From assembly GCA_028284225.1 (NCBI GenBank), contig JANQSD010000023.1:62001-126000 (forward strand): a stretch of 64,000 nt of DNA. The letters run 5' to 3'. Under the pieces are notes generated by a model that saw only the letters and a program-made list of their open reading frames with translations, was not told the DNA's origin and searched no databases. This document shows, piece after piece, positions 1 to 8,688 of the stretch; the stretch's first letter is position 1, and the number at the start of each line of letters is the position of its first letter. Origin of the DNA: Arenicellales bacterium. GTDB lineage: Bacteria; Pseudomonadota; Gammaproteobacteria; Arenicellales; JAHEKD01. The position numbers were made by a program, and so were the translations under genes.

Positions 1-1
1 T

Positions 2-1444
2 CTGGGTCATATCAGTTCAACTGTTTCTAAACCCACTTACCTGCGTTCGGATCTTTCGCCAGGTATTGTTCATATTGGCACCGGTAATTTTCATCGTGCT
101 CATCAGGCGTTGTATTTACACAGGCTCTTTGAGATGGGTATTGACTTCGACTGGGCGATTATTGGCTCAGGTATTAAGCGTTTTGATGAAGCAATGCGCA
201 ATCGCCTTAAGCCCCAGGACTGGTTGACAACAGTTGTGGAACTGGACCCGGTTCGCTTGTCGGCAACGGTGAGTGGTCCGATGATTGATTTCATCCCGAT
301 AGATCCGCAAATGTTAATCGAAACAATGGCGCAGCCAAATATTCGTATCGTATCGCTGACAGTAACCGAGGGCGGTTATTTTGTTGATGCTGAAAGCGGC
401 GGATTTAACCATCAGCATCCCGATATCATCGCCGATATAGAGTATCCAGATTCTCCAAAAACCGTATTCGGAATCATTATTGCCGCTTTGATGAAACGGC
501 GTGAAGCGGGGATACCCGCGTTCACAGTGATGAGCTGTGACAACCTTTCAGAAAACGGTCATGTGGCAAGACGAACAATGCTGGGTTTGGCCAAAAACAT
601 AAGCGATGAATCACATGACTGGATTGCCAGTAATGTGACGTTTCCCAATTCTATGGTGGATTGTATTACCCCGGCAACAGGTGATCGCGAGCGCAGTATT
701 GTCAGAGACAAGTTTGGTATTGAAGATTCTGCACCGGTCGTGTGTGAACCTTTTCATCAATGGGTGTTAGAGGACAATTTTGCCAACGGCCGGCCGGCTT
801 TGGAAAAGGTTGGTGTTCAATTCGTTGAAGATGTAGCGCCCTATGAACTGATGAAGCTGCGTATCCTCAATGGCAGCCATGCAGCCATTTCCTACCCGTC
901 TGCATTGATGGATATATACTACGTACATGACGCAATACGCGACCGGTTGATCAAAGGTTATCTCGATAAATTGGTTCATGAGGAAATCATTCCTACTATT
1001 CCGCAAATTTATGGTTTCAGTTTTGATCACTATTATGAAGTGAGTCTTGAGCGGTTTTCCAACGAAGCCATCGGCGATACCATTCCGCGACTTTGTTTTG
1101 ATGGTTCGAATCGCCAACCAAAATTCATTCTACCGACGCTACAGGTGCGACTTGATGCCGGTCATAGTGTTGAAGGTCTGGCACTGGAGTCTGCATTGTG
1201 GTGCCGCTATTGCTACGGTAAAAGTGACAGCGGAAGGAAGATCGAAGACAACGATCCACACTGGTATCAATTGACCTTAAAGTCAACCTTGGCAAAGGAA
1301 GACCCACTTGTCTGGCTACAAATGGATGATATTTATGGCCCGCTTTCGAATAATGCGGTTTTTAGAGGTGCTTTCACTAACGCATTAAATACACTGTGGC
1401 GTGATGGAACAAAAGCAACGCTTGAGGCTTATCTGTCAACTTAA
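2..1444 (+). CDS. Mannitol dehydrogenase family oxidoreductase (5' partial)
   Basis: NAD(P)-dependent polyol/hexuronate dehydrogenase of the long-chain mannitol dehydrogenase family (mannitol 2-dehydrogenase or fructuronate reductase). The frame is open from base 2, and the residues before the first possible start (a TTG at 110) already carry the family's dinucleotide-binding start, VHIGTGNFHRAHQAL, so the gene begins before the window. The family catalytic signature with Lys, Asn and His is visible as KLRILNGSHAAI around 850-890. The neighbouring polyol-type binding protein, fructokinase and Entner-Doudoroff genes favour oxidation of mannitol or a related polyol to fructose in the cytoplasm. 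Fructuronate reductase cannot be excluded, because the two activities are not separable by eye. The gene ends at TAA 1442-1444. Confidence 0.9.
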   Translation: MGHISSTVSKPTYLRSDLSPGIVHIGTGNFHRAHQALYLHRLFEMGIDFDWAIIGSGIKRFDEAMRNRLKPQDWLTTVVELDPVRLSATVSGPMIDFIPIDPQMLIETMAQPNIRIVSLTVTEGGYFVDAESGGFNHQHPDIIADIEYPDSPKTVFGIIIAALMKRREAGIPAFTVMSCDNLSENGHVARRTMLGLAKNISDESHDWIASNVTFPNSMVDCITPATGDRERSIVRDKFGIEDSAPVVCEPFHQWVLEDNFANGRPALEKVGVQFVEDVAPYELMKLRILNGSHAAISYPSALMDIYYVHDAIRDRLIKGYLDKLVHEEIIPTIPQIYGFSFDHYYEVSLERFSNEAIGDTIPRLCFDGSNRQPKFILPTLQVRLDAGHSVEGLALESALWCRYCYGKSDSGRKIEDNDPHWYQLTLKSTLAKEDPLVWLQMDDIYGPLSNNAVFRGAFTNALNTLWRDGTKATLEAYLST

Positions 1445-1973
1445 ATTCTGGTTGTACTCTTGCTGTTTATGTTTTCATTCAATTTGATACAACTATACTG
1501 CCTGTTTTTATTTTAACTATTGAGTATTAATCACTGATGTTTTGCTGTGAATTAGTTATGGTACTGATGATCGAAAGCTGCCTGTGTGATATTAACCTCG
1601 ATCAAAAATCAATTACTTGACCACGAGACTGATAAGGAAGCTGTGGAAATGCTATCACAACGAACTGAAGCGGATGATCTGCTGATTCTGGCAAAAGAAT
1701 TTATTCATGCTGATTTATATAATTAATCTGGAGAATCTTTGGTTAAAAATTGTGTGTTACACAATAATTATTACAGTGAGACGTATAATAAATTCAGGCC
1801 GTTTATCATTATGAATCTGGGATCAAGCAAAGTGGATGCCAGATGGTCGGCAGTAAATGCCGACCATGGCGTCCACACAGAGGAGAAGAAATCTATTACT
1901 CCAAATTTTGATTACACTGTTTATTGAGCTGGCTAATTCAAATTATTTGTTTTCGTGACAGGGTTTCCCAATG
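1445..1973. other. Intergenic stretch with two doubtful small ORFs
   Basis: No recognised gene lies in this 529-base gap. On the plus strand a 46-codon ORF runs from GTG 1586 to TAA 1726. It is rich in Glu, Asp and Leu and reads like a helical protein end. A 62-codon ORF from TTG 1739 to 1927 has GGAG about 9 bases before its start, but its product resembles nothing I know. Given the gene remnants elsewhere in this region, both may be leftovers of a lost gene. Neither is called as a gene with confidence. Confidence 0.3.
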
Positions 1974-3740
1974 CTAAGCATTGCTCACAGCTTTATTTAA
2001 ACTTGCATCTGTTTCCTGTACTGTCTTTTTGCTGCGCTGCAAATCCCACCAGGCAAATACAAAATATATTACCGTACACCAGATAGTTAGCACATAAAAC
2101 AATTCTCGATTTACATAGTAATCATAGAGGTTGGGACTGTTGAACAAGACCCGCCAGGCGAGCACAGCCGGCACTATTAATCCAATCACAATCCAAACTG
2201 CTCGAATTACCTTGGTCAATATTGAAGTGTCCTTGGCTGGTACCTTGTTTTCTTTTAAAGCCAGCTCAGCCTGATATGCTTCAACTTTTTGTTTGAATTT
2301 CTGCTCACGTTGTTCAGCCTCAGGGTAACTCTTATCGGCACCGGCATTTTTAGCCAGAATGGTGTAACAGATGATTGATACCAGCCATGTCGGTAAAAAT
2401 AGATAAACAAATGGCATGATATTAATGAAGTTTAATCCGAAGCCAAAGACCAGGCAAACCGCCCAGGTTATTAATGCCGGTACGTTGTCTTTAACACCCT
2501 TGAGTCGATGCCAGTTACTCTTATAACCAAGTCGAGGGAAGACTTGTTGCTCGGCGAATACGACGCCGCCGATCGGTACGAGGACAAGTCCCGCGTAAGC
2601 AAGAATTGGCAGAATGCTGCGGTAGATGAACGGGAAACAGCTTCCGATTACCACTGCCGCACCAACCACGAGTGTCACTTTCTGGCGTGCGATACTTGGG
2701 AATACCGCTTGAGCCGCGAGACCGGCCCGATAGAGGTTGGGGTTAGCTGTTGTCCATCCCGCGATGATGACGATTACAAAACCAGTAGCGCCCAGTGCGT
2801 AGTAGGCAACATCTCCGGGTGAAACTACAGCGATGCTTAATTTCATGATCGACGCCGTCGCCGCCCCCATCAAGGCTGCAGAAATCCAGGCAACATAATG
2901 ACCGAACATCATGCCGGTTGCTGTACAAAGGCCGTAGATCGATTTTTTCGCATATCGCAACAGCGCCATGTCGATGAGGCCAAAATGGGCAAACGTATTG
3001 GCAGCCCAGGCAAAACCAATCACTTCCCACAGACCAATTCCAGGTTCTCCCTGGGCATTGATGCCGGTAAACACGGTCGTTCCCGCTAGACTCACGAAAT
3101 CCGAGAAACTTGACAGCGTCGTGTACCCGGTCAACGTTTCGTTCAACGACGGTATCAGAACCATGCCGCCGGCGGTAAACATCACCATCAACCAGGGTGT
3201 ACAAATGGTGGCAAACTCGGCCACCACATTGAAACCATAGTAGGCCACCAGCACCGCAATCACGCTCGCCGAAGCGGCAATCAATATAAAGGCGAAACTT
3301 GTGGGATAACCATGAACCTGAGGCGGAATATCGAACAACACCCGAACCGCGGTCGCCGACACGGTAATCATGGCTGCCGAAATGGCCACGAAGATCAGCA
3401 CGTTGGCACCGTTATAGAGTCGTGAGGCCAGCTCTCCCAGGTTGTGTTCAATATAAGTGTAAAGACTAAGCCGCGTTTTGACTGCGATCTGCGCGGTGAT
3501 AAGCCAGAAGCTCAGCGCGGCAAGCGTATTGCCGATGAGTAGTCCTATCAAGATGTCCTGGATTGTGGCTCCCATCGCCACGAATGCAGCGCCAATAACG
3601 AATTCAGTCGCGGCAACATGTTCGGCACCATAGAGGCCCAGGAAGTGCTTTGCTCCATGCAATCTGTGTTTAGCAACAGGCAGTTGTTCGTCGTCTATTT
3701 CCGCTATAGGGCGTTGTGGATCAGTTGTTGGGTCGGCCAT
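1974..3740 (-). CDS. NCS1-type (purine/cytosine permease family) transporter
   Basis: Inner-membrane secondary transporter of 588 residues with about twelve hydrophobic segments. The order of segments, the GAEH..AATEF start near residue 35 and the TTANPNLYRAGL motif near residue 330 resemble nucleobase:cation symporter-1 proteins (cytosine, hydantoin and related permeases). It is longer than the usual 420-500 residues because of a charged, Lys/Glu-rich cytoplasmic stretch (about 475-520) and two extra C-terminal membrane segments. The start is supported by AAGGAGA upstream of ATG 3740. It lies 38 bases downstream of the binding-protein gene on the same strand, so the two are probably co-transcribed. 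The substrate is unknown; the context suggests a sugar alcohol or another carbon source rather than a nucleobase, but that is inference. Confidence 0.7.
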   Translation of the reverse strand: MADPTTDPQRPIAEIDDEQLPVAKHRLHGAKHFLGLYGAEHVAATEFVIGAAFVAMGATIQDILIGLLIGNTLAALSFWLITAQIAVKTRLSLYTYIEHNLGELASRLYNGANVLIFVAISAAMITVSATAVRVLFDIPPQVHGYPTSFAFILIAASASVIAVLVAYYGFNVVAEFATICTPWLMVMFTAGGMVLIPSLNETLTGYTTLSSFSDFVSLAGTTVFTGINAQGEPGIGLWEVIGFAWAANTFAHFGLIDMALLRYAKKSIYGLCTATGMMFGHYVAWISAALMGAATASIMKLSIAVVSPGDVAYYALGATGFVIVIIAGWTTANPNLYRAGLAAQAVFPSIARQKVTLVVGAAVVIGSCFPFIYRSILPILAYAGLVLVPIGGVVFAEQQVFPRLGYKSNWHRLKGVKDNVPALITWAVCLVFGFGLNFINIMPFVYLFLPTWLVSIICYTILAKNAGADKSYPEAEQREQKFKQKVEAYQAELALKENKVPAKDTSILTKVIRAVWIVIGLIVPAVLAWRVLFNSPNLYDYYVNRELFYVLTIWCTVIYFVFAWWDLQRSKKTVQETDASLNKAVSNA

Positions 3741-3778
3741 AGTTTTTCTCCTTTTATGCGTTATGTGGATATTTTTGC

Positions 3779-5101
3779 TTAGTCCTGTTCAATAAAGCGC
3801 GTACGCTGGACGACTTTCTCGGTCACCCACTGTGCATTTTCGAGTGCTTCTTCCGTTGAGATGTCACCCGACAAGGCATCGGCAAACTGTTGTCCAACAG
3901 CTGTGCCAATGCCTTGAAATTCGGCAGTCGCAACATATTGAACACCGGTATAAGGTACTTCTTCGATGGTGGGTTGATTCGGGTCAGCCGATTTGATGGA
4001 TGCCAGTGTCATCTCTGCAAAAGGGGCAGCCTGAAGATACATAGGTGTCTGATACAATGACTGGCGTGTGCCCGGTGGCACATTTGACCAGCCATCTTCA
4101 CGAGCAACAAGTTGAGTATATTCTTTGGAGGTGGCCCAGGCGACAAAGCGTTTGGCGGCATTTTTATTCTGCGTGACGACCGGTATTGCCAGCGACCAGG
4201 CCCAGATCCAGTTGCTGCGTTTGCCGAGTCCTGCATCAGGTGCAAGTGCGAAACCGACTTTCCCCGCTACCTGTGACTCATTCGGGTTGTTTATCGACGA
4301 TGCGGCCACAGTGGCATCAATCCAAATGGCGCAATTACCGTTTTTGAATAACTCCAGATTCTCGCTATATCCTTTCTCCCATGGATCGGGTGGCCCGTAG
4401 TTCTTGAGAAGGTACATATAATCCTGGATGGCGGAATTCCATGCCTCACTGTCAAGCCGGGGTTTCCACTCCATATCAAACCAGCGGGCACCATAGGTGT
4501 TCGCCATTGCGGTTAATAGCGCCATGTTTTCACCCCAACCCGGCTTGCCACGTAGACAGATCCCGGAGATACCGTTTTGCCGGTCATTAAGTTTATCAGC
4601 GGCTTCCTTTATGAAGTTCCAGGTGGGTTCTTCGGGCATTTCAAGACCTGCTTTATCAAATAAATCAGTGCGATACATCGTGAAAGAAGACTCTCCATAG
4701 AAGGGGGCACCATACAGCACGCCATCATATGACAATCCGGCACGTATCGCCGGAAGCAGGTCGCCAATGTCATAATCAACGGGTAGATCGTCCAGCGGCA
4801 CAAGCCAGCCACGTTGCGCCCAGATCGGTGCTTCGTAGGTGCCTATGGTGACAACATCATACTGTCCTCCTTGGGTTGCGATATCTGTGATAACGCGCTG
4901 ACGCAGCGTATTCTCATCAAGGGTTACCCAGTCAATCTCAATGTCAGAATTGTCTTTAGTGAAGTATTCTGTCAACTCCTGTATTCGAACCATATCGTCA
5001 TTGTTTACAGTGGCGACAGTTATCTTCTCGGCAATCGCACTTGTTGATATGCAAAGGAATGGCATTAACGCAGTCAGTACAGTGTTTCGTACTAGTTTCA
5101 T
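3779..5101 (-). CDS. ABC transporter substrate-binding protein, sorbitol/mannitol type
   Basis: Periplasmic solute-binding protein of 440 residues, family 1 (MalE/UgpB superfamily). It has a signal peptide (residues 1-24, ending ISTSAIA). The sequence layout (YDVVTIGTYEAPIWAQRGWL near 80-100, YGAPFYGESSFTMYR near 150, the W-rich hinge NWIWAWSLAIP near 295) resembles the polyol binding proteins SmoE/MtlE. It would capture mannitol, sorbitol or a similar polyol and deliver it to an ABC permease. No permease or ATPase gene for this system is in the window: the next gene on the strand is an NCS1-type secondary transporter. The partner genes may lie left of the window or have been lost. The mannitol dehydrogenase and fructokinase nearby fit polyol use. 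Confidence 0.82.
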   Translation of the reverse strand: MKLVRNTVLTALMPFLCISTSAIAEKITVATVNNDDMVRIQELTEYFTKDNSDIEIDWVTLDENTLRQRVITDIATQGGQYDVVTIGTYEAPIWAQRGWLVPLDDLPVDYDIGDLLPAIRAGLSYDGVLYGAPFYGESSFTMYRTDLFDKAGLEMPEEPTWNFIKEAADKLNDRQNGISGICLRGKPGWGENMALLTAMANTYGARWFDMEWKPRLDSEAWNSAIQDYMYLLKNYGPPDPWEKGYSENLELFKNGNCAIWIDATVAASSINNPNESQVAGKVGFALAPDAGLGKRSNWIWAWSLAIPVVTQNKNAAKRFVAWATSKEYTQLVAREDGWSNVPPGTRQSLYQTPMYLQAAPFAEMTLASIKSADPNQPTIEEVPYTGVQYVATAEFQGIGTAVGQQFADALSGDISTEEALENAQWVTEKVVQRTRFIEQD

Positions 5102-5243
5102 AGTTGTTCCTCATTAGTGTTAATAGACTCATGATTTATATTGGGGTGCGTGAGGTCAAGACACCGCGAATATTGATGCCAACTGCTATTTTACTTTTAA
5201 ATAATTAAGCACTTTTTCTGCATGACTCTTGAATGGTTAAATG

Positions 5244-5288
5244 TAAAAAAGTGGGTCGACGAAGCAGGGAGACTACTAAGTCGACCCA
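5244..5288 (-). terminator. Rho-independent terminator after the porin gene
   Basis: Perfect 9-bp inverted repeat TGGGTCGAC (5252-5260) / GTCGACCCA (5280-5288) with a 19-base loop. Read on the minus strand it is followed by a run of six T (5245-5250). It sits directly downstream of the porin stop codon at 5326. Confidence 0.75.
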
Positions 5289-5325
5289 GATCATACAGAG
5301 AAGCAGTTTGAACCAAAACGTATAT

Positions 5326-6354
5326 TTAATATGTAAAGAGCTTACTTAATGATGCGTCAACACCGATAGAGATGGCATCGCCGCCGAATCCACCGTCTTC
5401 GGCATCACTGTCATAGTCGATGTACTGCACAAACAAACCAACATGATCAGTCAGGGAGTAATTTGCCAATAAAGTGGTTGCCGCACCTTCATCATCCGAT
5501 GTTTCACCTGCCAGATTCGCATCATCTTCGAAAACAGTATGTCCGAGTTTAAACGTCCAGTCATTTAACGCATATGAAACACCTAATCCCGCTACTGTAA
5601 AATCATCGAAGCTTTCATCCTGATGGGTGCCAAACACAGCAAAATCACCAAAACCAACTTGAAAACCGAGAGACGTTAATTCCAGCTCGCCGGTATAAAA
5701 CTCATCAACATCAAACCGTGATAAGCCTACATAAACATTGTCTGTTAGATAATTAATGCCGAATGTAGTCGCATCAATATCCTCACTTTGTTCGCCATTG
5801 GTCGTCACCTCAGTTACAGGGTCAGTGGATTCTTCGGTGAAGGCATCAGCTGCTACCTGTGCGTAGCCATGGAATCCACTAAAGCTGGGTGTTACGTACG
5901 ATATAGTATTGCCAATTCTGTCAGGGCCACGTAAAAATACACCAGAATCATTGCGAAACTGGTCCATCTTTTTAGTATCTACCAACCCATTGTTTTGTCG
6001 TCCAAAGATAAATTCGCCAAAATGACCTTGCAGATTAATCTGTGCTTTTCGCACGCGTGCATCTCCAGAATCAACATCATCAGTTGCCAGTGAGTTCAAG
6101 GGAAGGTCGTATTCGATTTGCCAGCGTGTTTTAAAATCGTTAAATTTTTCTACAGGGTGAGTGCCTTTCATCCCAATTCTGGCTTTGTCGACGAATGTAT
6201 CATGATCGATTCCATCACGGTCAACAGATCGAACCTCAAGTTCACCGTAAATCTCGAATTTTTTATCTGTGTTCTCATCGGCTAGGGTCGGATTACACAG
6301 TAATCCAAAGCTTAAACATCCAACAACCAGAAGTTTTGAGTTGACATCCTGCAT
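5326..6354 (-). CDS. Outer-membrane porin (Gram-negative general porin type)
   Basis: Outer-membrane beta-barrel channel of 342 residues. There is a signal peptide (about residues 1-25, cut after NPTLA) and then a mature chain that starts with a strand typical of family-4 general porins (KFEIYGELEVRS). It also shows the FGRQNNGLVD turn near residue 135 and alternating hydrophobic strands throughout. The last residue is Tyr rather than the usual Phe, which is still an aromatic C-terminal sorting residue. It probably admits the sugar or polyol handled by the surrounding genes. The upstream region carries three copies of the TTAATAATT motif that may bind the ROK regulator encoded further right. 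It is followed by its own terminator. Confidence 0.85.
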   Translation of the reverse strand: MQDVNSKLLVVGCLSFGLLCNPTLADENTDKKFEIYGELEVRSVDRDGIDHDTFVDKARIGMKGTHPVEKFNDFKTRWQIEYDLPLNSLATDDVDSGDARVRKAQINLQGHFGEFIFGRQNNGLVDTKKMDQFRNDSGVFLRGPDRIGNTISYVTPSFSGFHGYAQVAADAFTEESTDPVTEVTTNGEQSEDIDATTFGINYLTDNVYVGLSRFDVDEFYTGELELTSLGFQVGFGDFAVFGTHQDESFDDFTVAGLGVSYALNDWTFKLGHTVFEDDANLAGETSDDEGAATTLLANYSLTDHVGLFVQYIDYDSDAEDGGFGGDAISIGVDASLSKLFTY

Positions 6355-6392
6355 TTTTTGTCTCCTATCTAAAATAAATAAATAATAATGAA

Positions 6393-6460
6393 TTAATAAT
6401 TAAAATTTACCTGATTCTCTTATTAAAATCAATTAATAATTAAACATGATTTAATAATTA
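6393..6460. promoter_or_regulatory. Putative ROK operators upstream of the porin
   Basis: Three copies of an AT-rich motif lie between the porin and the pgi remnant: TTAATAATTAA at 6393-6403 and 6433-6443, and TTAATAATTA at 6451-6460. The same 9-base core appears as an inverted pair in front of the fructokinase gene (8409-8433). Known ROK repressors (NagC, Mlc, XylR) bind AT-rich palindromes. The assignment rests only on repetition and position; the AT-rich background makes chance copies possible. Confidence 0.4.
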
Positions 6461-6481
6461 TTTATCGATTGGAATACAATC

Positions 6482-7010
6482 ATGATGGCCGAGATGTGGA
6501 ATATACTGAATCGCCATGCAAATCGCTTAAATATAGTGTCATTACGAGAATTGTGTTCGGATCAAGCTCGTTTTTCAGCATGCTCAGTGGAGTTTGACTG
6601 CGTGTTATTTGATTACTCAAAAGAAAAGATTGATAGTCAGGCTATGCTTGAGTGACAAGAACTGGCTTCAATTTGCCAGATTGAAACAAAACGGAAAAAA
6701 TTAATCTACCAGAACAACTCCAGGTGCAACATATGGCACAGCGCGGTGGACCTCATTCGGAGTTATTGCTTGAAGGTGAGAATCCAACTCGGCAGATCGA
6801 ATCGGTATTGGTGGTTCTGATTTGGGTCCAGCCATAGTAAAGCAAGCGGTGACCTCATGGCACGATAGACCAACACTTAACTTTGTCTCCAATATTGATG
6901 GTGATCAGATTTTCAATACGCTTAAATCCTTAAATTGTGAAACAACGTTGATTGTTGTTTCTTCAAAAACCCTGGCCACTAAGGAAACAATGAAAAATTT
7001 TGAAATTAAG
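6482..7010 (+). pseudogene. pgi: Glucose-6-phosphate isomerase remnant (N-terminal part)
   Basis: Decayed start of a pgi gene, visible only by joining frames. From ATG 6482 the frame reads 57 codons, including RFSACSVEFD and LFDYSKEKID (compare RFSKFSATFD and VDYSKNRIT in E. coli Pgi), then stops at TGA 6653. After a frame change, EKIN..E...V.H.A.R is seen from 6694. About 50 codons are then missing. In a third frame, [13 protein letters not shown] (from 6798), LNFVSNIDG and [11 protein letters not shown] continue to about 7010. The catalytic C-terminal half (about 340 residues) is absent and the fragment abuts the end of the ROK gene. An internal stop, two frameshifts, a deletion and a 3' truncation mean it cannot be functional. 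A functional pgi would be expected elsewhere, because fructose 6-phosphate must become glucose 6-phosphate to enter zwf. Confidence 0.9.
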
Positions 7011-7026
7011 TTGGAAGTACATATTA

Positions 7027-8214
7027 TTATTCTGCATCTGCTATACCTTTGAAGAGAACGCCATAGTCAAGGCTGAAACTTGAGATGAGCGGTAAACAGG
7101 CGGCACCAATTGATCTGGCCTGTGATCCAATTTGGCCCTGTAGAAAAACAGTTTCGGATAAACCGGTAGTGTCTAAATCTCGATATTGTTTGCTTACCTC
7201 GTATATGATTTTTTTTCGAAGGGGGGCGGGCATAACGCCATCAATAATGATTTTCTCAAAATCAATAACTGAATTTGCACATGCGCAAGCCTGTGCAATA
7301 CCATAGGCTGATTCTTTAACCCACTCATCCATGATTTGGTCATCGAAATCCCAGCCTGTTTCATGCCACTTGAATTGAGCCGATTTGCCATTCGCTAATA
7401 CTTTTTCTTCAAGCGCACTAATCGAAGATATATAAATAAGTTGTTTTGAGTTGCCATTTAGGTCATTGACCAGCATAGAACCCAGTGCACCAGAATTGTT
7501 TAACCTTCCTGGGTAAAGCTTATTATCTATGACAATGCCACCACCAATAAACCAGCCTATAAAAAAATATAAATAACTTTCACCGGTTAATTTGTTATTA
7601 AGTGTTAATTCGGCACCGCATGCAGCCGTCGCATCGTTCATCGGAAATACAGGTAAATCTAGTTTCTCCTTAAGTTCTGTAATATGGGTATCGTCGCGCC
7701 ATTCCATTAGTTTTGTATCTGGAGTTCTGAATAATTTTTTCCATTTCCAGATTTCATTCGGCATTACAACACCAAGGCCTGCAATTCTTTTTTGATGTCC
7801 TTTAGGTACGGTTGAATACAAGCTTTGAATCGAGTCGAGGGCGAATTGAATGATCGATGATTTTTCAGGGTGAGGATATTCAAGCACTTCAATACCAATG
7901 ACTTTGCCGAGAAAATCAATTAATACCATCTCGCTACTACGGCGTCCGATTTTCAAACCCAAAGAGTAAGCACCCTTGGGATTTATAGAAAAAGGCATTG
8001 ATGGTTGCCCAACTCGTCCACGCTCAAGTTTTTCCCGTTTGACCAGCTTGTTTTTTTCAAGTTTCTTAACAATTGCTGAAACAGCTGTAGCTGAAAGGCC
8101 TGTCTTTCGAGCTATTTCTATTTTTGGAATTTTCCCGCTTTCACGAATGATTGTGAGCACAAGTCTGTCATTGTAGGCCCGTACACCTACGATATTGGTA
8201 CCACGCGATGTCAT
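7027..8214 (-). CDS. ROK-family transcriptional repressor
   Basis: Cytoplasmic DNA-binding regulator of 395 residues. A winged helix-turn-helix at residues about 18-65 ([20 protein letters not shown] is the recognition region) is followed by a ROK sugar-binding domain with an ATPase-like start ([19 protein letters not shown]) and [14 protein letters not shown] near residue 220. The Cys-rich zinc motif found in many ROK proteins (CxCGxxGC) is not visible. This divergence is common in regulators. It probably represses the fructokinase/porin/Entner-Doudoroff genes until a sugar or sugar phosphate binds. Shared AT-rich repeats on both sides of the gene (6393-6460 and 8409-8433) are candidate operators. 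It is divergently oriented to the fructokinase. Confidence 0.88.
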   Translation of the reverse strand: MTSRGTNIVGVRAYNDRLVLTIIRESGKIPKIEIARKTGLSATAVSAIVKKLEKNKLVKREKLERGRVGQPSMPFSINPKGAYSLGLKIGRRSSEMVLIDFLGKVIGIEVLEYPHPEKSSIIQFALDSIQSLYSTVPKGHQKRIAGLGVVMPNEIWKWKKLFRTPDTKLMEWRDDTHITELKEKLDLPVFPMNDATAACGAELTLNNKLTGESYLYFFIGWFIGGGIVIDNKLYPGRLNNSGALGSMLVNDLNGNSKQLIYISSISALEEKVLANGKSAQFKWHETGWDFDDQIMDEWVKESAYGIAQACACANSVIDFEKIIIDGVMPAPLRKKIIYEVSKQYRDLDTTGLSETVFLQGQIGSQARSIGAACLPLISSFSLDYGVLFKGIADAE

Positions 8215-8408
8215 GTTATCCGTTAATTAGATGTTGTTCTGCCATGTTAGCTGAAATGAATATAGCAAGTACTTTGTGAGTTAATTGTAGTTTAACTTTT
8301 AAAGGTTAACCTTATACCATTTATTTGGTCACGCATTCTATATTAATATCCTATGACATATAAGCCCTCTGAAATCGTCAAAAGTTGGTAAGCAAGTATA
8401 ATCTTTTT

Positions 8409-8462
8409 TTAATAATTAATTATGAATTATTAATTGACAATCTGAAATATTAGTGATTGAAT
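8409..8462 (+). promoter_or_regulatory. Putative operator and promoter upstream of fructokinase
   Basis: An inverted repeat TTAATAATT (8409-8417) / AATTATTAA (8425-8433) with a 7-base spacer directly abuts a perfect -35 box TTGACA (8434-8439). A weak -10 candidate TTGAAT (8457-8462) follows at 17 bases. A repressor on the repeat would block the promoter. The repeat core matches the motif upstream of the porin. The rest of the 474-base gap 8215-8688 holds AT-rich DNA; a good Shine-Dalgarno-like AGGAGG at about 8553 leads only into very short frames. Confidence 0.5.
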
Positions 8463-8688
8463 TTAGCTACTTCGTTAATAAGAATTTATGCAAAAAACAC
8501 GCGTTTAATGATGCATGAATTACCATGCAATGATGGTTTATTTTTTACTTTAGGAGGTGTGATTGAGATTTAAGGGAAGTTAATCCAGCTGAAATATGTT
8601 TACCCTTGAAGAAACCACAACAGCTGAGTTCACTTGAGGGTGTTATTGTGATTTAACTCTACTTTAACAACTTTATGAAAAGAGATTT

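Noticed and set aside
2743-3204. 153-codon minus-strand frame inside the permease gene
   Set aside because: It lies within the NCS1-type gene in another frame on the same strand; its product is Arg/His-rich without family features.
6701-6892. 63-codon minus-strand frame between porin and ROK genes
   Set aside because: The plus strand here is the pgi remnant, so this frame is its antisense.
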